A stretch of DNA of 64,000 nucleotides from Hyaloscypha bicolor E (GCF_002865645.1 NW_020194585.1:992001-1056000); one strand, 5' to 3'; positions 25,414 to 41,016 are shown, numbered from the stretch's first letter. The notes: generated from the sequence alone by a model not told the origin. A program made the numbers and translations.

Positions 25414-27880
25414 CTTTAAAACTTCTTTTTTAGAATTAATATAGTAATCTAGTACCTATATATAATTACTTAATTTACTAAATATAATAAATAGTAATAT
25501 ATTATAGAAAATTACTAGATTTATTTTATTTCTCTAAAATATTTTCTAAAGAAATTAAGTAATTAAAGAAAAGTTATATAAACTTTAAAATAATTATATT
25601 AGCTTTATAATATTAGTAATTAAAAGGCCAGAAAGCAAATTCTTAGAGAATTTATAAGCTAGAAAGTCTATAGTAGATTAAAAAGATAATAAAAGAATTC
25701 GAAAAATATATATAAAAGAATTAAATAATATAACTTAAAATAATAAATAATATAAATAATATAGATTAAATCCGAAATAATATAGTAATTACTTCTTCTA
25801 GATCTTTTAGACTAAGTATTAAGGTTTATTATATTTATTATTTTTCTTATTTCTTTCTATAATTAATAATATTATAGAGATTAATTATAAAAAAGAAAAA
25901 AGAATTTATAGTAATTTAGAAAATAAATTAGGAATTAGAAAAAAGAATTCTAGTAATAAAATAGAAATAAATAAAAAACAGATATCTAAATAATATATTT
26001 TCTTTTATAAATAAAGGCCTACTAGCCTAAATCTAATATTCTAGAAGCCAGATAATTAGATAATTATTACTAAATATTCGAGGTTTTCTAATATTTTTTA
26101 ATATTATAATTAGATCTAATTCTAGAATACTAGTTACTAATTATAGCTATTATCTTATTATAATCCGGAATTACTTTTAAGCTAATATATTATTTACTTT
26201 TATTTTATTTAAAAATAATATTTACTTATAAATTATAGAAATAAAAAACTATTTAATAACTAAATATATTACTAATTTAGTAATTTAAGTTCTTATAATA
26301 TAAGATTACCTTATATAATTAATTAAATTAAAAGTAATAATAGCTAGATTTAATAGATTACTTTAAAATTTAATAAAATTTAATAACTAGATCTAATTTA
26401 AAATATAGTTATTTAAGAAATATAGCCTAAGAAATACTATAATTAAAGCTAATTTAAAAATATAAAAATATAAAATATTTGAAAACTAATTAGTTTAAAA
26501 CTTTATAAACTATTTTAAACTCAAGATATAAGATATATTATAAAGCTATAAGAAGAGAGCTATATAATTAAATTACTAATTAAAGCTTATAAAGCTAATA
26601 CTCGAGAAAATATTTATTAGCTTAAATAGAATAATTTCTTAAATATATATTAGATTTAAATAAATAGCTTTTATTATAGAAAAGTTTTTATATATAATAG
26701 CTAGACTTTTTCTAGTTAATAATACTATATTAGACTATTTATTAGAATAAATATAATTTTACTAAAATTATAGAATAGAATTCGATTTATTAGTATTTGA
26801 ATTAAATATAATATTTTAAGTTTCCCGGAATTTCTTAGAACTAGCTTTAGAAAACTCGAATTTAAATAATAAATATAAAAAGATCTTATTTCTAAATATT
26901 TCTATAAATTAAAGAAAGAAAATATAGAAAGAAAAGCTATATTTTAAATATTAATAGCCTAGATACTTTATAGATAAATATCTAGAAAAAGACAAGTTTC
27001 TTTAATAACTAAAGTAATAGAAATATAGAAAGAGCTTTTATTATCTAATAATCTAATAAAATATATTTTATACTAATATTAGATTATTAATAACTCTAAT
27101 TTCTATTATATATTTTCTATAGTAATATTCTTTATTAATAGTATTATATTATTATTAGAAAACAATTATAATAATTTAAAAAAGAGAAATAAATAAATTA
27201 AATAGCTAGAAACTTATAAACCTGAAATTATTTAGAAATATATAATTATTAGATATTAAAATACTTATATTATAAAGAAATATTTTATAAAAAAATAACC
27301 TATTTAATTTTATAGAAATATATCTCGATTTCTATATAATATAACTAAAAATAAAAAGCTAAAGTAGTAAAAAGATATAAGTAAAAGTAATTATTAATTT
27401 GGCTATTATAATAAATTTTATTAATAATAAATTCTAAGAAATCTTCTAGTATAATAATTTAAGCTAATATTATCTAGTAATAAAGAATATAAAAGGCAGA
27501 ATCTTAGCTCTAGCTTTTTTAACTATAGCTTATAAAATTAATATTAATTATAGCTAAATATATATATTAATACTAATAAAATTTAAGAAAATAAAATTAA
27601 AAATAATAGATATTATATTCGAGCTATTATAATTAAAGAAATATAATCTAAAGATTAATTAATATATTAGAGAACTAGTAAGAAGTAATAATAAATATAA
27701 CTCGGAAATATTAGCTTAAATAGTAATAGCTCTAAATATATTTTATTTATTAGAAGAAAATAATAAAGTTAGAGTTAAGAATAAACTATTAGTAAATAAA
27801 GAATTATAAATATATTTTAAAGTTCTAAATCTAATTAAGAATATTTCCGGAAAGTTTTAAAAGAAATATTAAATAAAAAT

Positions 27881-27992
27881 GAAATTATTTATAAAAAATG
27901 AAATTATTTATAAAAAATGAAATTATTTATAAAAAATGAAATTATTTATAAAAAATGAAATTATTTATAAAAAATAAAATTATTTATAAAAT
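27881..27992 (+). repeat. 19-bp tandem repeat, about six units
   Basis: The unit GAAATTATTTATAAAAAAT is repeated head to tail. The last unit has A for G and is shortened. It lies just before the reverse-transcriptase segment of the gypsy element. Confidence 0.95.
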
Positions 27993-30900
27993 ATAAAAAA
28001 TATAAATATATTTTTAATAAAACTAAAATAAAGAAGCTTTTATTCTATTAACTAGAACTTAATTATAAGCTATTATAGAAACTAATCTATAATTTATTAG
28101 AAGAGAAACTAGAAATTCTAAAAGAATATTTAGAGAAAATACTAAAACTAGAAATAATTTAAAGATCTAAATTACTAATAATAGTATTTCTTCTATTTAT
28201 AAGAAAGAAAAATAAAAGCTATAGATTATATATAGACTATTATAAACTATTATAGCCTAAATAATAGTACTATTTCTAATAAATATCTAATTTTACTAAT
28301 CTCTAAAATTCTAAACTAATTTAGCTAAATAATAGTTTTTATAAAGCTTAATTTATAGAATATATATTATTTAATTAAAATTAAAGAAAAATATAAATAA
28401 ATAATAGTATTTAGAATAAGATTTAGTTTATTTAAATACTTAATACTTCTATTTAGCCTAAATAATAAACTTATAATATTCTAAATATATATTAATTAAT
28501 ATTTTTATAATTATATATCTAAATAATATTTTAATTTTCTTAAAAAAAAGTAACTTTATATAAAATATATATATAAGATTCTAAAATAACTAAATAAATA
28601 TAGCCTATTTTATAAACTAGAGAAATACGAATTTAATATAAAGGAAATAGAATTCTTTAGATATATTATTTTATATAAAGAAATAAAAAGAAATAAGACT
28701 TGAATTACTATAATCTAATACTAGCTAGTTCTGGAAATAGCTAGAAAAACTCTAATATTTCTGGATTTCTATAATTTCTATAAATATTTTATTTACTAAT
28801 ATAGCTTAATAATATTAGAAATAATAATATTATTTAAAAAGAAATAATAATTCAAATAAATAAAGAAAGTAATAGAAGCTTTTAAGAACTTAAAAGAAAG
28901 ATTTAAGAATATTTTAATTCTTATATATTTTAATCTAATACTAAAATAATAATTTAAATATAATATTTTAGTTTTTATATTAATAGGAATTATATTATAG
29001 AAATAAAATAATTATTATTTATATCTAATAGTATTTTATTTAAGAAAATTTATTCTAGTAAAGATTAATTATTTAATTTTTAATTAAGAACTATTAGCTA
29101 TAATAAAAAGTATTAAATACTAAAAGTATTTCTTAGAAAAAGTATAAAAAAAAATTATAATTATCTTAGATTATAATTATCTCGAATTATAATTATCTCG
29201 AATTATAATAACTTAAAGTATTTTATAATAATAAAAGTACTTATAAGATAATAAGCCTATTAGATAATAATTTTATTTATAATTAATTTCGAAATTATAT
29301 ATAGAATAAAATTAAAAAACTTAACTAATATATTATTAAAAAAATCTAATTATATAAAAGAACTAGTAATAATTTAAAAGCTATTACTAAGCTTAGGGAA
29401 ATAAGATATAGATAGCCTAATTAAACTAGATAGAACTCTAAAGTTTTTATATATAATAGTCTAAAATATCTATATATAAATAAAATAAAAAAGAAAAGAA
29501 ATATTATAAAAACTAGAAAGAATTATAAAGATATAAATATAAAATAATAATTATAAAAATATATATATAATATATAATCTTATTAAAAAAATCCTAAAAG
29601 AAACTAAAGAAAAGAAATAACTATTTAATAATATAATAACTAAGATCTAAAATATATAAAAGAAATATATAAATCTAGAAGAAAAGAACTTTACTTTTAA
29701 AAATAGCTTATAAATCTATAAAAGAATTTATTTATAAATACTAGAAAATACTAAACTAAGAAAATGCCTTTTAAAGGAATTTTATAATAGCTTAACTATA
29801 GGCTATTTTAGAAGAAATAGAATAATTCTAGTAATAAAAAGGCTATTATTCTAAATAAATAAAAATATTAATATAAATAACTTTATTAGCTTATATCTAG
29901 TATACTAAAAAAATAAGCCTTTAAAAATACTAATATTAGATAAATTAAAACTATTTCTAGTTTCAAAAAAACTCTAAAGTTCTATTATATTAAATCTTAT
30001 TATAGATTTATTATTATCTAGAAAATTAATAAACTTTTTCTATAAGAAAAGAAGAAAATAAAATAAAGCTATTTATCTTAGTATTCTAAAAGATATTTAT
30101 AAAGACTTTTAAGATAAAGAGAAAAACCTCTATAATATTTTATTTATAAATAAATAGCTAAATTAAAAGAATAAATATAATATTAGAAGGTTTTCTGAAA
30201 ATATTTATAGACTTTAACTAGAAAAACTAGATAGATCTATTAGATCTAGTAGAATTTATATAGGGAAATAGCCTATTTTTATTAATAAAGCTATTTTTAT
30301 TTAAAGTAAATAAAAAGATTATAAAATATTTCTAGCTAATAAAACTATAAAACTATAAATTAGAATTAGTAAAGAACCTAATAAAAAGACTTTAAAAGAT
30401 ATATAATTAGCTAAAAAAGATATTAATTTATATATAAAATATATAAATAAAGTACTATAATATAAAGTATAAAAAAGTAAAGTTTAAAGTTAGTAAACTA
30501 GTAATATTTAATATAAAAAATATAAACTTAAACTAATTTTATAAAAAGCTAAAATTAAAGAAAGCGGAATTATTTAGGATTAATAAAAGAATTAGCTATT
30601 AAATATACTAGTTTAGACTACTAGAAAATTAGAAATACTATAATATCTTTTATATAAATCTTTTAATAAAATACCGGGAATTTACTCGAAATTTATAGAA
30701 AGATACTAATCTAGAAAAATCCGGAACTAAACTTATTTTAAATAATTAAAAAGAAGAAATTAAGAAATAGGAAATTAAAGTTATTATAAACTTCTAGTAT
30801 TAAATATAATAAAGGAAACTATATTATCTAGTATAATAAAAGAGCTAGATATCGGATTATAATAGCTAGTATAAAGCTAAAGACCTAAAATATATATAAG

Positions 30901-33851
30901 AAATAATAGTAGTATTTTATAAGAAATATTCTTTTAAACTAAAGCCTAATACTAAGAATTAGTATATTTATATTTATAGCTATAAATAAATCTTAATAAA
31001 ACGGGAATATTTATTTTTACTAAAAGCTAATTATAGTAATATAAAGATATTTATTCTAAAAAAGACCCGAAAATACTAAAAATAAGAATTAATTAAAATT
31101 TAAAATTTTATAAGTAAATATAAATAAGAAATTAAATAATAAAGAAAAAATAATATAAATCTTTATTTTTACTAATTATAAATTAAAGCCAAATAAAAAA
31201 GAAAAGATAATATAAATCTTTATTTTATAATTTATAACTTATTATAAAAAACTATAATAAGAACTATTAATAAGTTTAATATTTCTTAAACTCGAATAAT
31301 AAAAGTAATAGAATAGTAATTAGGAAATCTTCTAGAAAAAAATAATAGTTTAAATAGGAAATAAATTATTTTATATATAAAAAAGAATATAGTAATTCTT
31401 ATATTAAATAGTTTTAAAAAATAAATTATTTATATAATCTAATAACTTTATAGTAATAGTTTATTTTTCTAATATATTTAGAAAACTAAAACTAAATATA
31501 AATTTTAAAAATAAGATAATAAGGGAAGTAAGTATTAAAGCCTTATAATAAATAAATAAAAAAGTTATTATATAAAGTCCGGATTTTATTAATTTAGATA
31601 ATTATAGATTCTTAATATATTTTATAAAGAAAGAAAAGTTTAATAGAAAGAAAAGTCTAAATATAATAGCTCTAATAATAAATATAAAGGCTATTTAATA
31701 AATCTATAATTAGTATCTAAAAAAATACTATACTAGTTAGAAATAGTTTATAAAATAGTTATAAAAAAATAACTCGAAATATTAAGATATAGAAAATAAA
31801 ACAAGTAATAATAAAAAGAAAAGTAAAAAGAAGAGAAAGAAACTAATATTACTAAAAAAACTAGAATCTAGCCTAAATAATAACCCGAAAGAAACCAAAA
31901 AAGTCTTAATACTAATAAAGAAAGTAGATATAAAAGGCTAGGCTCTATAGACTTTTCTAAAATTAAAGAAAAGTTTAAGAACTAAATCTAAACTAATAAT
32001 ATTTATACTAGTAATACTAATAAAGAATACTATTTATCTAGTAATAAAAATATTATTAAAGAAAAAGATAAAGAAAGCTAACTTATAATAATATATATTT
32101 TAGAAATTATACTAATTTACTAACTTTATAAAGAAGCTAATATAAGTAAGCTAGAAAGAATTAAAAAAAGTAAAGAAAATCTAATACTAGCTTAAGAAGT
32201 TATTATTAAATGAAATTTATAAGTTAAATAAAAATAAAAGAAAAAAATAGATATTAGATAATAACTCGAAATTCTTTAAAATTAAATACTAGAATAATAT
32301 ATTTAATAATAAAATAAATATTAATAGCTAAGATAAAAAGTAAAAGCTATAAATAAAGTTAATAGCTAAAATCCTATAATAAGATATTAATCTAGTCTTT
32401 AAATATAAAAAAGACTTATAATAATAATTCTAAAAATATAATAATATATATAATTAATTTATATTTAGAAATACTATATAACTAATATAGTAAAATATAG
32501 AATATTTATATTATAGAAATAATAATCTTATTAATCTAATTTAATAATATATAAATCTAGATAAATAAGACTTTTTATAAGAAATCTTTATAAGTAATTA
32601 AAATACTATAATAGGCCTAGTAAAAAGACTAATAAAGCTAAAAAGAGTTATTACTAATATAAGTATTTTATATAAAGTCTTTATTTATAATATATATAAT
32701 AAGATAAAATAGAAGATTATAGAAAAGATTAAGAAAGCCTTAGAAAAGCTTAGCTATAAGTTTTTTCTAGAATAAAGAAAGAAATAAATAATATATCTAA
32801 AGGTATTTCTTTTATAATTAAATATAAAGTTCGAATTTATATACTAAAAATAATAATAATATAGAAATAAAGATATTTATTTAGAAAATAATAAAGTATT
32901 TAATAACTATTTATTTATTATATTTATAAACTATAATAAATATAATATATATATATATATTAGTAAATAAATAAAGAAGTTTTAATATAATTAGTATAAT
33001 TTCAATTATATTCTTAGTATATAGTCTAAGAACTAAAACTATAAAATTAAGAAATTATATATTATAATATTACTAAAGAAGAAATCTTTAAACTAATATA
33101 TTTCCTCTAAATAATCTAATAGATATTTGGATTTATACTATTAATAAGCCTTTAAATTACTAATAGTCTAATACTAGACTCAGATAAAAATATATTAAAT
33201 AAAGTATATAAATTAGAGATAGTAAAACTAGTATAAGTAATAATAGATTTTCGGATCTATAACTAAAAGAAAAATATATTTAGGAAAGTAATAATAAATA
33301 TTAATAAGAAAATAATAAATAAATTAAGATAATTATCTATTAATATTAATATAGTTAAAACTAAAAGCCTATTAAATAATAGTTAAATAGATAATAAAGA
33401 AGCTAAAATAAATAAAGCTAAAATAAATAATACCTTTATATTAGGCAAATTAAAAGATAGCTTATTAGATCTAAATAAATTATAAGCCAAGCCCTAAAAA
33501 GCCCCGGAAATATTTACTTTAATTATAAAATCTCGCTTCTGGCTTTAATTAATTAGAAATAGGAAAAAAGAAATTTTATAACCTTTTTAATTCTCTAGTA
33601 AAAAGCTTTTTAGAAAACAGGTTTTAAAAATCTTTTAATAAAATATCGAGTTTCCTAGTTTTAAATAATCGGGGAAGATAGAAAGTTAAAAGTAGGAGTT
33701 TTTGCTTTATTTTACTAAGAAGTTATATAGAAGTTATAAGAACTTAAAGAAAGAGAATTTTTTCTTTTTTATTTCTTATTAGAATCCGGAAATATCTCGA
33801 AAAAGAATAAATTATAAAAGAAGAAAGTAATATTATAAAATACTTAAATAT

Positions 33852-34022
33852 TATTATAGTAAGAATTACTAAATTAGGGCTAGCGTGATTGCTTTGCTTA
33901 GTCAGGATCTATATACTCACTTCCTAAAGCTTTATACTTCACTTAAGCTCTTTTCTAGCTAGTTTAATAAACTCTTTTACTATCTAATATAACTTCTTAT
34001 TTTGTAATCTTTACGTGTATTA
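33852..34022 (+). repeat. copia B 5' LTR
   Basis: Begins TATTATAGTAAGAATTACTA; the less mutated solo copy has TGTCGCAGTGAGAATTACTG. Every difference in the first 12 bases is C-to-T or G-to-A. Ends ACGTGTATTA at 34022. Confidence 0.93.
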
Positions 34023-34037
34023 GTTATAAGCCTGGCC
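34023..34037 (+). promoter_or_regulatory. primer-binding site of copia B (initiator tRNA-Met half)
   Basis: GTTATAAGCCTGGCC directly follows the 5' LTR. The TRIM site, GTTATGAGCCCGGCC, differs only by G-to-A and C-to-T. The reverse complement GGCCGGGCTCATAAC contains the CAT anticodon and the 5' side of the anticodon stem of initiator tRNA-Met, not a tRNA 3' end. Drosophila copia is known to prime from such a cleaved tRNA half. Confidence 0.75.
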
Positions 34038-37000
34038 TTATACTAATAAGCTTCCTAATTAGTACGCCGCAAAGAGTATTTAAGAGCTTATTTAATTTAT
34101 TCTTTAAAAATTATATTTTAGTTCATATTTCCGATATTAACTAATTAATAGAAACTATTCCTATAGTTCCTATAGTTTCTAAAGCTCAATTATAATTATA
34201 TTAGAAGCCATGGTAAAAATCATTGTCCTAAAGAACTATAGTTCCTGGGCGGACTAGTTTAATGCTTTTCGTGAAGTAGTAAGTAATGAGGGCATCTAGG
34301 ATAAGATTAACCTATTTAATAATAAAGTAATTAAAATGAATATGGTAGCTTCTCCCAGGCCTCTCCCTATAATTAATGAGCTTATACTAAAGGAAATAGA
34401 GAATTACTATACTAGATACTAAGTTAATACGGAAAATTGAAATAAAGATACTTGACCTATAGTTAAGAAAGGATTAAAACTAGTATCTCTATAGTCTATA
34501 ATATTCGGGGATATTAGAGATTACTATTTGATACTCTTACGGGACTATGAAATCAAGAAACTAGACTAGACGAATAAGCTAGCACGCTACCATATAATTA
34601 GGTAATGGCTCCGTTAAATAATTAATATAAAGATCCTTATGAACTTTATATTAGGCCTTAAAGAAAGTAAGTAGAGCTCTATTCGCGAGGTTCTTAAGGC
34701 TTTATTAATGAAATACGGTTCTACGGATATAGTACAAATTACTGCCGCTCGGAGAGCATATAGCTTGGTCCTACTATAAGTAAGTAAAGGAAGAGTGAAC
34801 CCAAAGCACTGGTTTACTAATTAGGAAAAGGCGCTTAATAGAGCCAGAGCTCTTAAAATTACCGAAATTAAAGGCACTCTAGTAGTAATTGAGTTCTTAA
34901 TAGCCCTCTAGCGGAAACTCGCACTAACCTGGGTAATAGAATAGCTTAGTAATCTATATAGTAAAGATAAACTAGGGCTTCTGATCCTTATACTCGAATA
35001 GTATGGCTAGGTATTTAATTGGATTATTTTGGAAAATTAGAATGCCAAGTACTTAGGAGCTCCTGTAATTTTTATAATACTCGGGAATTGAACTAGTAAA
35101 GGATTAGACGGCAAACCCGATTTGGACAAGTATAAGTACTATAAGTGCCCTTATAAGGGTTCCAAAATATATAAGCACAAGTGGGACTTATTTAGCTATA
35201 CTACTATAGAAATTGCAATTACTGGATTGAGCAAAACTTAGACAAAATTCAAGCCTAATAAGAAATAGATCAGAAAAATCCGGGAAAGGATCTTGACTAA
35301 GTATTAAAAGAATCTAAAACCTTAGCTAGAAGAGAAATATAGTCTGAAAATTACTAGTAAACGAGCTATGGAAAAGCTAATGCCCGGTACTAGTTCTAAA
35401 AAGAAGCCTAAAGCATCCGGAATTCAATTTCCTAGGAACTTTAATATTGCTCTAGTGGATCTCATACTTATAATCTAGAGCCCAGGTTAGGGAATCTATA
35501 TAATGCTTAATTTCTCAAGATATTTGCTTTCTTAGAGTACCTTACTAGATAATTGCGGTACTATATACCTGGTTAATAGTAAGGATCTAATTAATTCTGG
35601 TACTTTTATTAAGGCGAAAATTAATAATTACGTAAAAGCAGGAATAACTAGTTTTCTAATTATTAGACATGGTACTTATATAATTAAAAACGTGGTTAAT
35701 AGACCCGCGGGACCGTGTACTAAAGATCTAATTCTTTATGATATTATAGTTATTAAAGAATTTTATATAAATATTATTTCCGAAACTCGCCTAGCGAAAA
35801 AGAAAGCTTAGTATTATGGATATGATCTTATAATTAGATTAGGAGATTATGAAAAGAACGTGGTATTAATATAATTAGAGTATAGGTTTAATTTAGTTTT
35901 CCTTAAATATAAGCCGCTCTCTACTTACTCTAATATTCTATTCGAAATTCCTACTAGTACTAGTGGTATATTTATATTTCTAATACTCGAATATTTAATT
36001 AGAGCTTGATATAAGAAATTAAGGAAGTATCTCAAGCTAAGAAGTAATTTAGAAGAAAAATGGCATGCGAGAGCGGGGTATTTAGCTTATAAAGCTCTAT
36101 AAAAGCTCGTTAATTATATACGTAACGTGAAAATTAATAGACTAATGAGAATTACATGCGAATTTTGTGCTTAGGTATATGCCAGGTAAGTAATCTCGTA
36201 TAGGCTAACTAAGAGGAAGTCTACTTAACTATTTTGGAGGATCTTATAGGACTTATTTAATTACCCAAATAGCTATAATAGTTCGAGCTAGATTCTAATA
36301 ATTAAGAACGAATTTAGTAGAAAGCTCTTTGGATATCTTCTATAAAGTAAAGAAGGTTTAGTAGTATTTAATATAATTAGGGATTTTGAGTAGTAGGTAT
36401 ATAAGTAATATAACCTTTTAATTACTTATATTAAGTATAATTAAGAGAAAGTAGTTATTCTAATTCAAGAAATATTAGCCTATTAGATCTAGGTAAAGGA
36501 AGAAGGTATTAAAATCGAGCTTTTTCCTTTATATACGTATGAGCCAAATAGTAGTACCGAGCGAGCAGGGCAGGAGATTATAAATAAGGCTATTATAATG
36601 CGCTTAATAGCTAATTTACCTAAAAAGCTATGGCTAGAGAGCTCTATAGCCGCGATTTATCTATATAATCGGAGCCCCTCGTATATAAACTACTAGAGAA
36701 TACTAAATAAAGTACTTAATTCGTGATTTCGTAATTATTTCCGTTAGTATAACCTAGAGCTTATAGCTTAAATAATAGTCGATCTTAGGCCTAATTAGAA
36801 TAGGATCTATATATACGGTTCTAGGGCATATCTAATAATTAAGGACCGCGAAGTAAGATGGAATAAGAGAGTATTTAAGGTTATACTGCGCGGGTATATT
36901 AGATATTTAGTTAGATATATTATGTCTAATATTTATAAAATCTGGGTCCCCGTACTTAATAAAGTAATTATTACATGTAATATTATATTTAATAAGAATA

Positions 37001-40000
37001 TACTTTATAAAAAGAATTATGAATATACTAAAGGCCATAGTATAAAGATTATAAAAGATATAGTAGAACTATTCCTAGAGAATGAGATTTAGGATACTAA
37101 ATTAATCTTTGAGAATAAGGAATTATAATATAATAACTTATTAGAGCAAACAGAAAATAAGCCTGAACTAGGGAGTAATAAGTAAATGAACTAATAATTA
37201 GAAGAGCCTATAAGTATACTAATTAGTTATAACTCGGGAATAGAGAGCTCTAAAGCCTCGCTAGAAATAGAACTTATAATTTCATAAAGTACTTTAGAGC
37301 CAGAAAGTATACTAGAGCCTAGAAGTAGTAGAAATAAAGGTACTAAGCTCTTAAGAAGGCTTAGTACTATAGAGAGAAATATAATAGAGTATACCGGAAT
37401 TGTTAGGGAAGTGCACTAAACTAATAAAAGTAGGGAAGGATTTCCTCAGAACTAGTAATAAGGTCTACTAATAGCTCCTATAAGCGAAGTAGGAAGCTTA
37501 CCTATAGAACGAGCGGATAGCTTAATAGAAATAGGAGAATTCTCTATAGAAAGAGTAAATAGCTTAGCTAAAATAGAAGATTAAATAATAAAACTAAAGA
37601 GAAAATAGATAAAGAAGCCAATTATTAGAACTAGAGAAGGGCTAATTCAAACGCGCTTGCGTAAAGAAAATAATTAGGACGGAGATCCAGGTGAAGCTAG
37701 TAATAATATAATTGCTATAGTAAGCGTACTACTATAAATAATAGGTAGATTAAATTAGATTAATTATTTAGAGTTTCTTTTAGGGTCTCTCTAGCCTAAT
37801 TAGCTAGAGAATTATAAGAAGGAATTTAATTATAAGATTATATATGCCGTAATTACGGTAATAGTTTAATTAAGAGCATATCTAGAGTAAAGCGCTCCGG
37901 GTAATATAATAATGAGAAAAATTCATATTAATAATCTTCTAAAGGCTCTAAAGACATGAAATAATCTGGGGAAGTACCTAGCTAGGAAGTACTTTAAATC
38001 GGATACTAAACTAGAAATTAATAACTTTAAAGCTCGAAATTATTAGAGAATTATTCCTAGTAATAAAGCAAGCGTATCTCTAATTTCTTTAAAATAAATA
38101 TTTATATATAAAATTAATTCTAATAAATATATTACTCGGTATTACTTAAGGCTAGTAGTTTGTAGAGATTTCTAAGAGAAGATATTACTTCTATTCACGT
38201 ATGCTACTATACTTATAGTAAGGTCTTTTTGAGTAGCTAGTATAATTATGGCTTATTTTAATCTAGAAATAAAGTAATTTAATATTATAAATATATTTAT
38301 TAATACGGAAAGAGATTCTAATAGGCTTATAGTAGTATGCAAGCTACTAGATGGTTTCAAGGTACTAGGATACGTAATAGAGGTAGATTAAGCTCTATAT
38401 GGGCTATGAGACTTTCTTACTTTATAATATAAGTACTAGATAAATATTCTTAAGAGAATTAGATTCTCTGGACTTAATAAAGAGTCTTGTATTTGCGTGA
38501 ATATAGATTATAAGGTCTTTATTATATTCTATATAAATGACTTTTAAGTATTCTATTATAAGAATAATAAAGTGCGTGCTTAATTAATTATTACTTAGAT
38601 TAAGATAGTTTATAAGCTTTATAATATGCGGGATATAGAGTAATTTCTAGGAATTTATATAATTAGAGATTAGAAGGCTAAAAAGCTCTAGCTAGTTTAT
38701 AATACCTATATTAAGAAGATTACTAAGAAGTTTAGGGTAGTAGATAGGAAGTGCCCTAGTACTTTATTACCTGGAATTAATTTTCGGAAGTATAGTAATT
38801 AAGCTTATTTATATTAAATTAAGGTATATTAGGAAAAGATTAGATTATTACTTTATACTATAATTATAATTAGGCCGGATATAGCTTTTACTACTTTAGT
38901 GCTCTCTTAGTTCTTAATAAACCTTACTCTAGAATACTTTATAGCTATAGATTAGGCTCTCTAATACTTATTTGGAACCCGGTTTCTAGTAATTTAGTAT
39001 AATGGGGAATATAGAAAAATATAGCTATAGATTATATCTAATACTTCATATATAGATAACCTGGATATATAATAATTGAGCTATAGGTATATAATCTCCT
39101 TATTTAGAGGTTTAATATTATGGAAAGTTATTTAATAAAGCTTTATAATTACTTTTTTAATTGAATTAGAAATACATGAAGTCGCTTATATAGTAAGAGA
39201 GACTATAGCTCTCTAGAGGCTATTTAGGGATCTAAGCTTAGATCTTGGAGAGCTCTAGACTATATTCTGTAATAATAAGTAGACTATTTAACTAATTATT
39301 AGAGAAAATAAAAGAATTACTATAAAGCTTTATTATATTAATATCTAGAATATATGGCTATATTAAGAATATAGTAAAGGTATATTTCAAGTTATATATT
39401 TTTAAATGAGTAGTATGCTTATAGACGGACTTATGAAAAATCTACCCTAATTTAAATTCGAGAACTTTAGAGCTTTATTAAATTTTTAGGATATTAGAGT
39501 AAAGATTAAAATAATTAAATAATATGAAAAGAGGCTTTTATTTATGTCTTTTATTTATAAAATCTATTAAAATAATAGAGCCTGAGAGCTAATAGTAGGA
39601 GATTTAAAGGCGCTTTACTACGGTATTAATAAGCTTATATAGAAGGCTTTTTACCTGATTAGACTATTTCTTATTTCTCTTAATAGCTTCTTGAACCTTA
39701 GTAGAAGAGCTCTTATTATTATCCTCTTTATTAGATTTGGTAATCTCAAGTATAGTATAAATAGAGTGCCTAAGAATAGATAAATGCTTTAAAATAGTTA
39801 GAATCTATAAAAGAGAATTAAGAAAAGAAAGCTTATAGCGTTTTTGGTAGTCGGAAATTTTATAAGAAAGAGCTATATAATAGGGATATAAGAGATTGGA
39901 ATAGCTAAATAAGAATAACTAGAAGTATACTTCTAGTAATGAGAATCTCGACTAATAGTATTATAGTAAGAATTATTACTCTTGCCCTTTAAAGCAAATG

Positions 40001-40638
40001 AGACTATATTAAGTTAAAACGAGCTTTAAAATAGTATAGAGAACTTATAATAACTCATATAAGGGATCTCTCTGAGACTAGCATAAGTAGGACGAGAAGT
40101 GCGAGGCTTTAGTATAGACTTCTTTACCTTTAGTAAAGGGGTACTAGGAGTATTAGAAGATGCTATAGGGATCTGAATCTTAATATTCTATTAAAAGTGA
40201 GCTTTATATTAATAGTTAAGAGCTATATTTATAGCGGACTTGCAAGCTACTTAATATTATCTAAAGTTAGTAAAAAGTAAAATAAGAATGTATTTTGGAT
40301 TAAAAATACCTTGGATTTGCGAGCCGGAATTGACTTAATAGTAGTGCGAGAAGAGGTAAAAGCTATATTTATAATAATTAGAAGCTTGGGAAGGGATCTT
40401 TAGAAGAGTATTAAAGAAAAGTATTTAATTAGAGGCTCTGGAGTTAGTGAAAAGGGGGGGTTTATATAGGGATTCCCTGGAATTTAGTAATCTGGGGAAA
40501 TGATACGTACTAAGCCTATTTGGATCGGAATATTAATATGGCTTTATAAAACTCATATATTAGACGAATTTCGCTATTTTAAAGCTTTCTAATTAGGTAA
40601 AACAGGTAGAATACGGTATTGTGCTTTTCTGGGGGGTG

Positions 40639-40809
40639 TATTATAGTAAGAATTACTAAATTAGGGCTAGCGTAATTGTTTTGCTTAGTTAGAATCTATA
40701 TACTTATTTCCTGAAGCTTTATACTTTACTTAAGCTCTTTTCTAGCTAGTTTAACAAACTCTTTTATTATCTAATATAACTCCTTACTTTATAATTTTTA
40801 TGTATATTA
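40639..40809 (+). repeat. copia B 3' LTR
   Basis: Preceded by GGGGGGTG (polypurine tract) and followed by the duplication AATAT at 40810. The same length as the 5' LTR, it differs from it by scattered transitions. Confidence 0.93.
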
Positions 40810-40862
40810 AATATTCTAGTAAATATATATATATATATATATATATATAGTTTATATATAAG

Positions 40863-41016
40863 TAATATAGGCAAAAATGTGCTTTTTAGAAAGTATAAAT
40901 TAGGTGTTTCTAGGAGCTTATATAGAAATAAAACATGCCTAGAAGCTAAGCCCCTAAATATATAATATTAGTATATATAGGGCATATTAAGGAAAGAGAA
41001 GTCCTATATTATAATA
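40863..41016 (-). repeat. TRIM left LTR (3' LTR)
   Basis: Direct copy of 42001-42155: both carry GCAAAAAT(G/A)TGCT, GTATAAATTAGGTGTTTCTA and AGCTAAGCCCCTAAA. It is more RIP-mutated than the right copy. Confidence 0.9.

Larger units (their letters stand above)
33852..40809 (+). mobile_element. Ty1/copia element B, full length, 171-bp LTRs
   Basis: LTRs 33852-34022 and 40639-40809 are both exactly 171 bp, with a 5-bp target duplication AATAT (33847-33851 and 40810-40814). The primer-binding site at 34023 touches the 5' LTR and a G-rich polypurine tract lies at 40631-40638. Domain order: gag-like region from about 34215; CxxC/H-type segment near 35135-35180; pre-integrase WHARAGYLAYKAL at about 36058; integrase to about 36900; reverse transcriptase with VDxALYGL near 38385 and the active-site remnant FYINDF near 38530; RNase H at about 39170-39440. 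This is the copia order. It keeps more GC than its surroundings but still has many TAG/TAA codons, so it is inactive. Confidence 0.9.
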
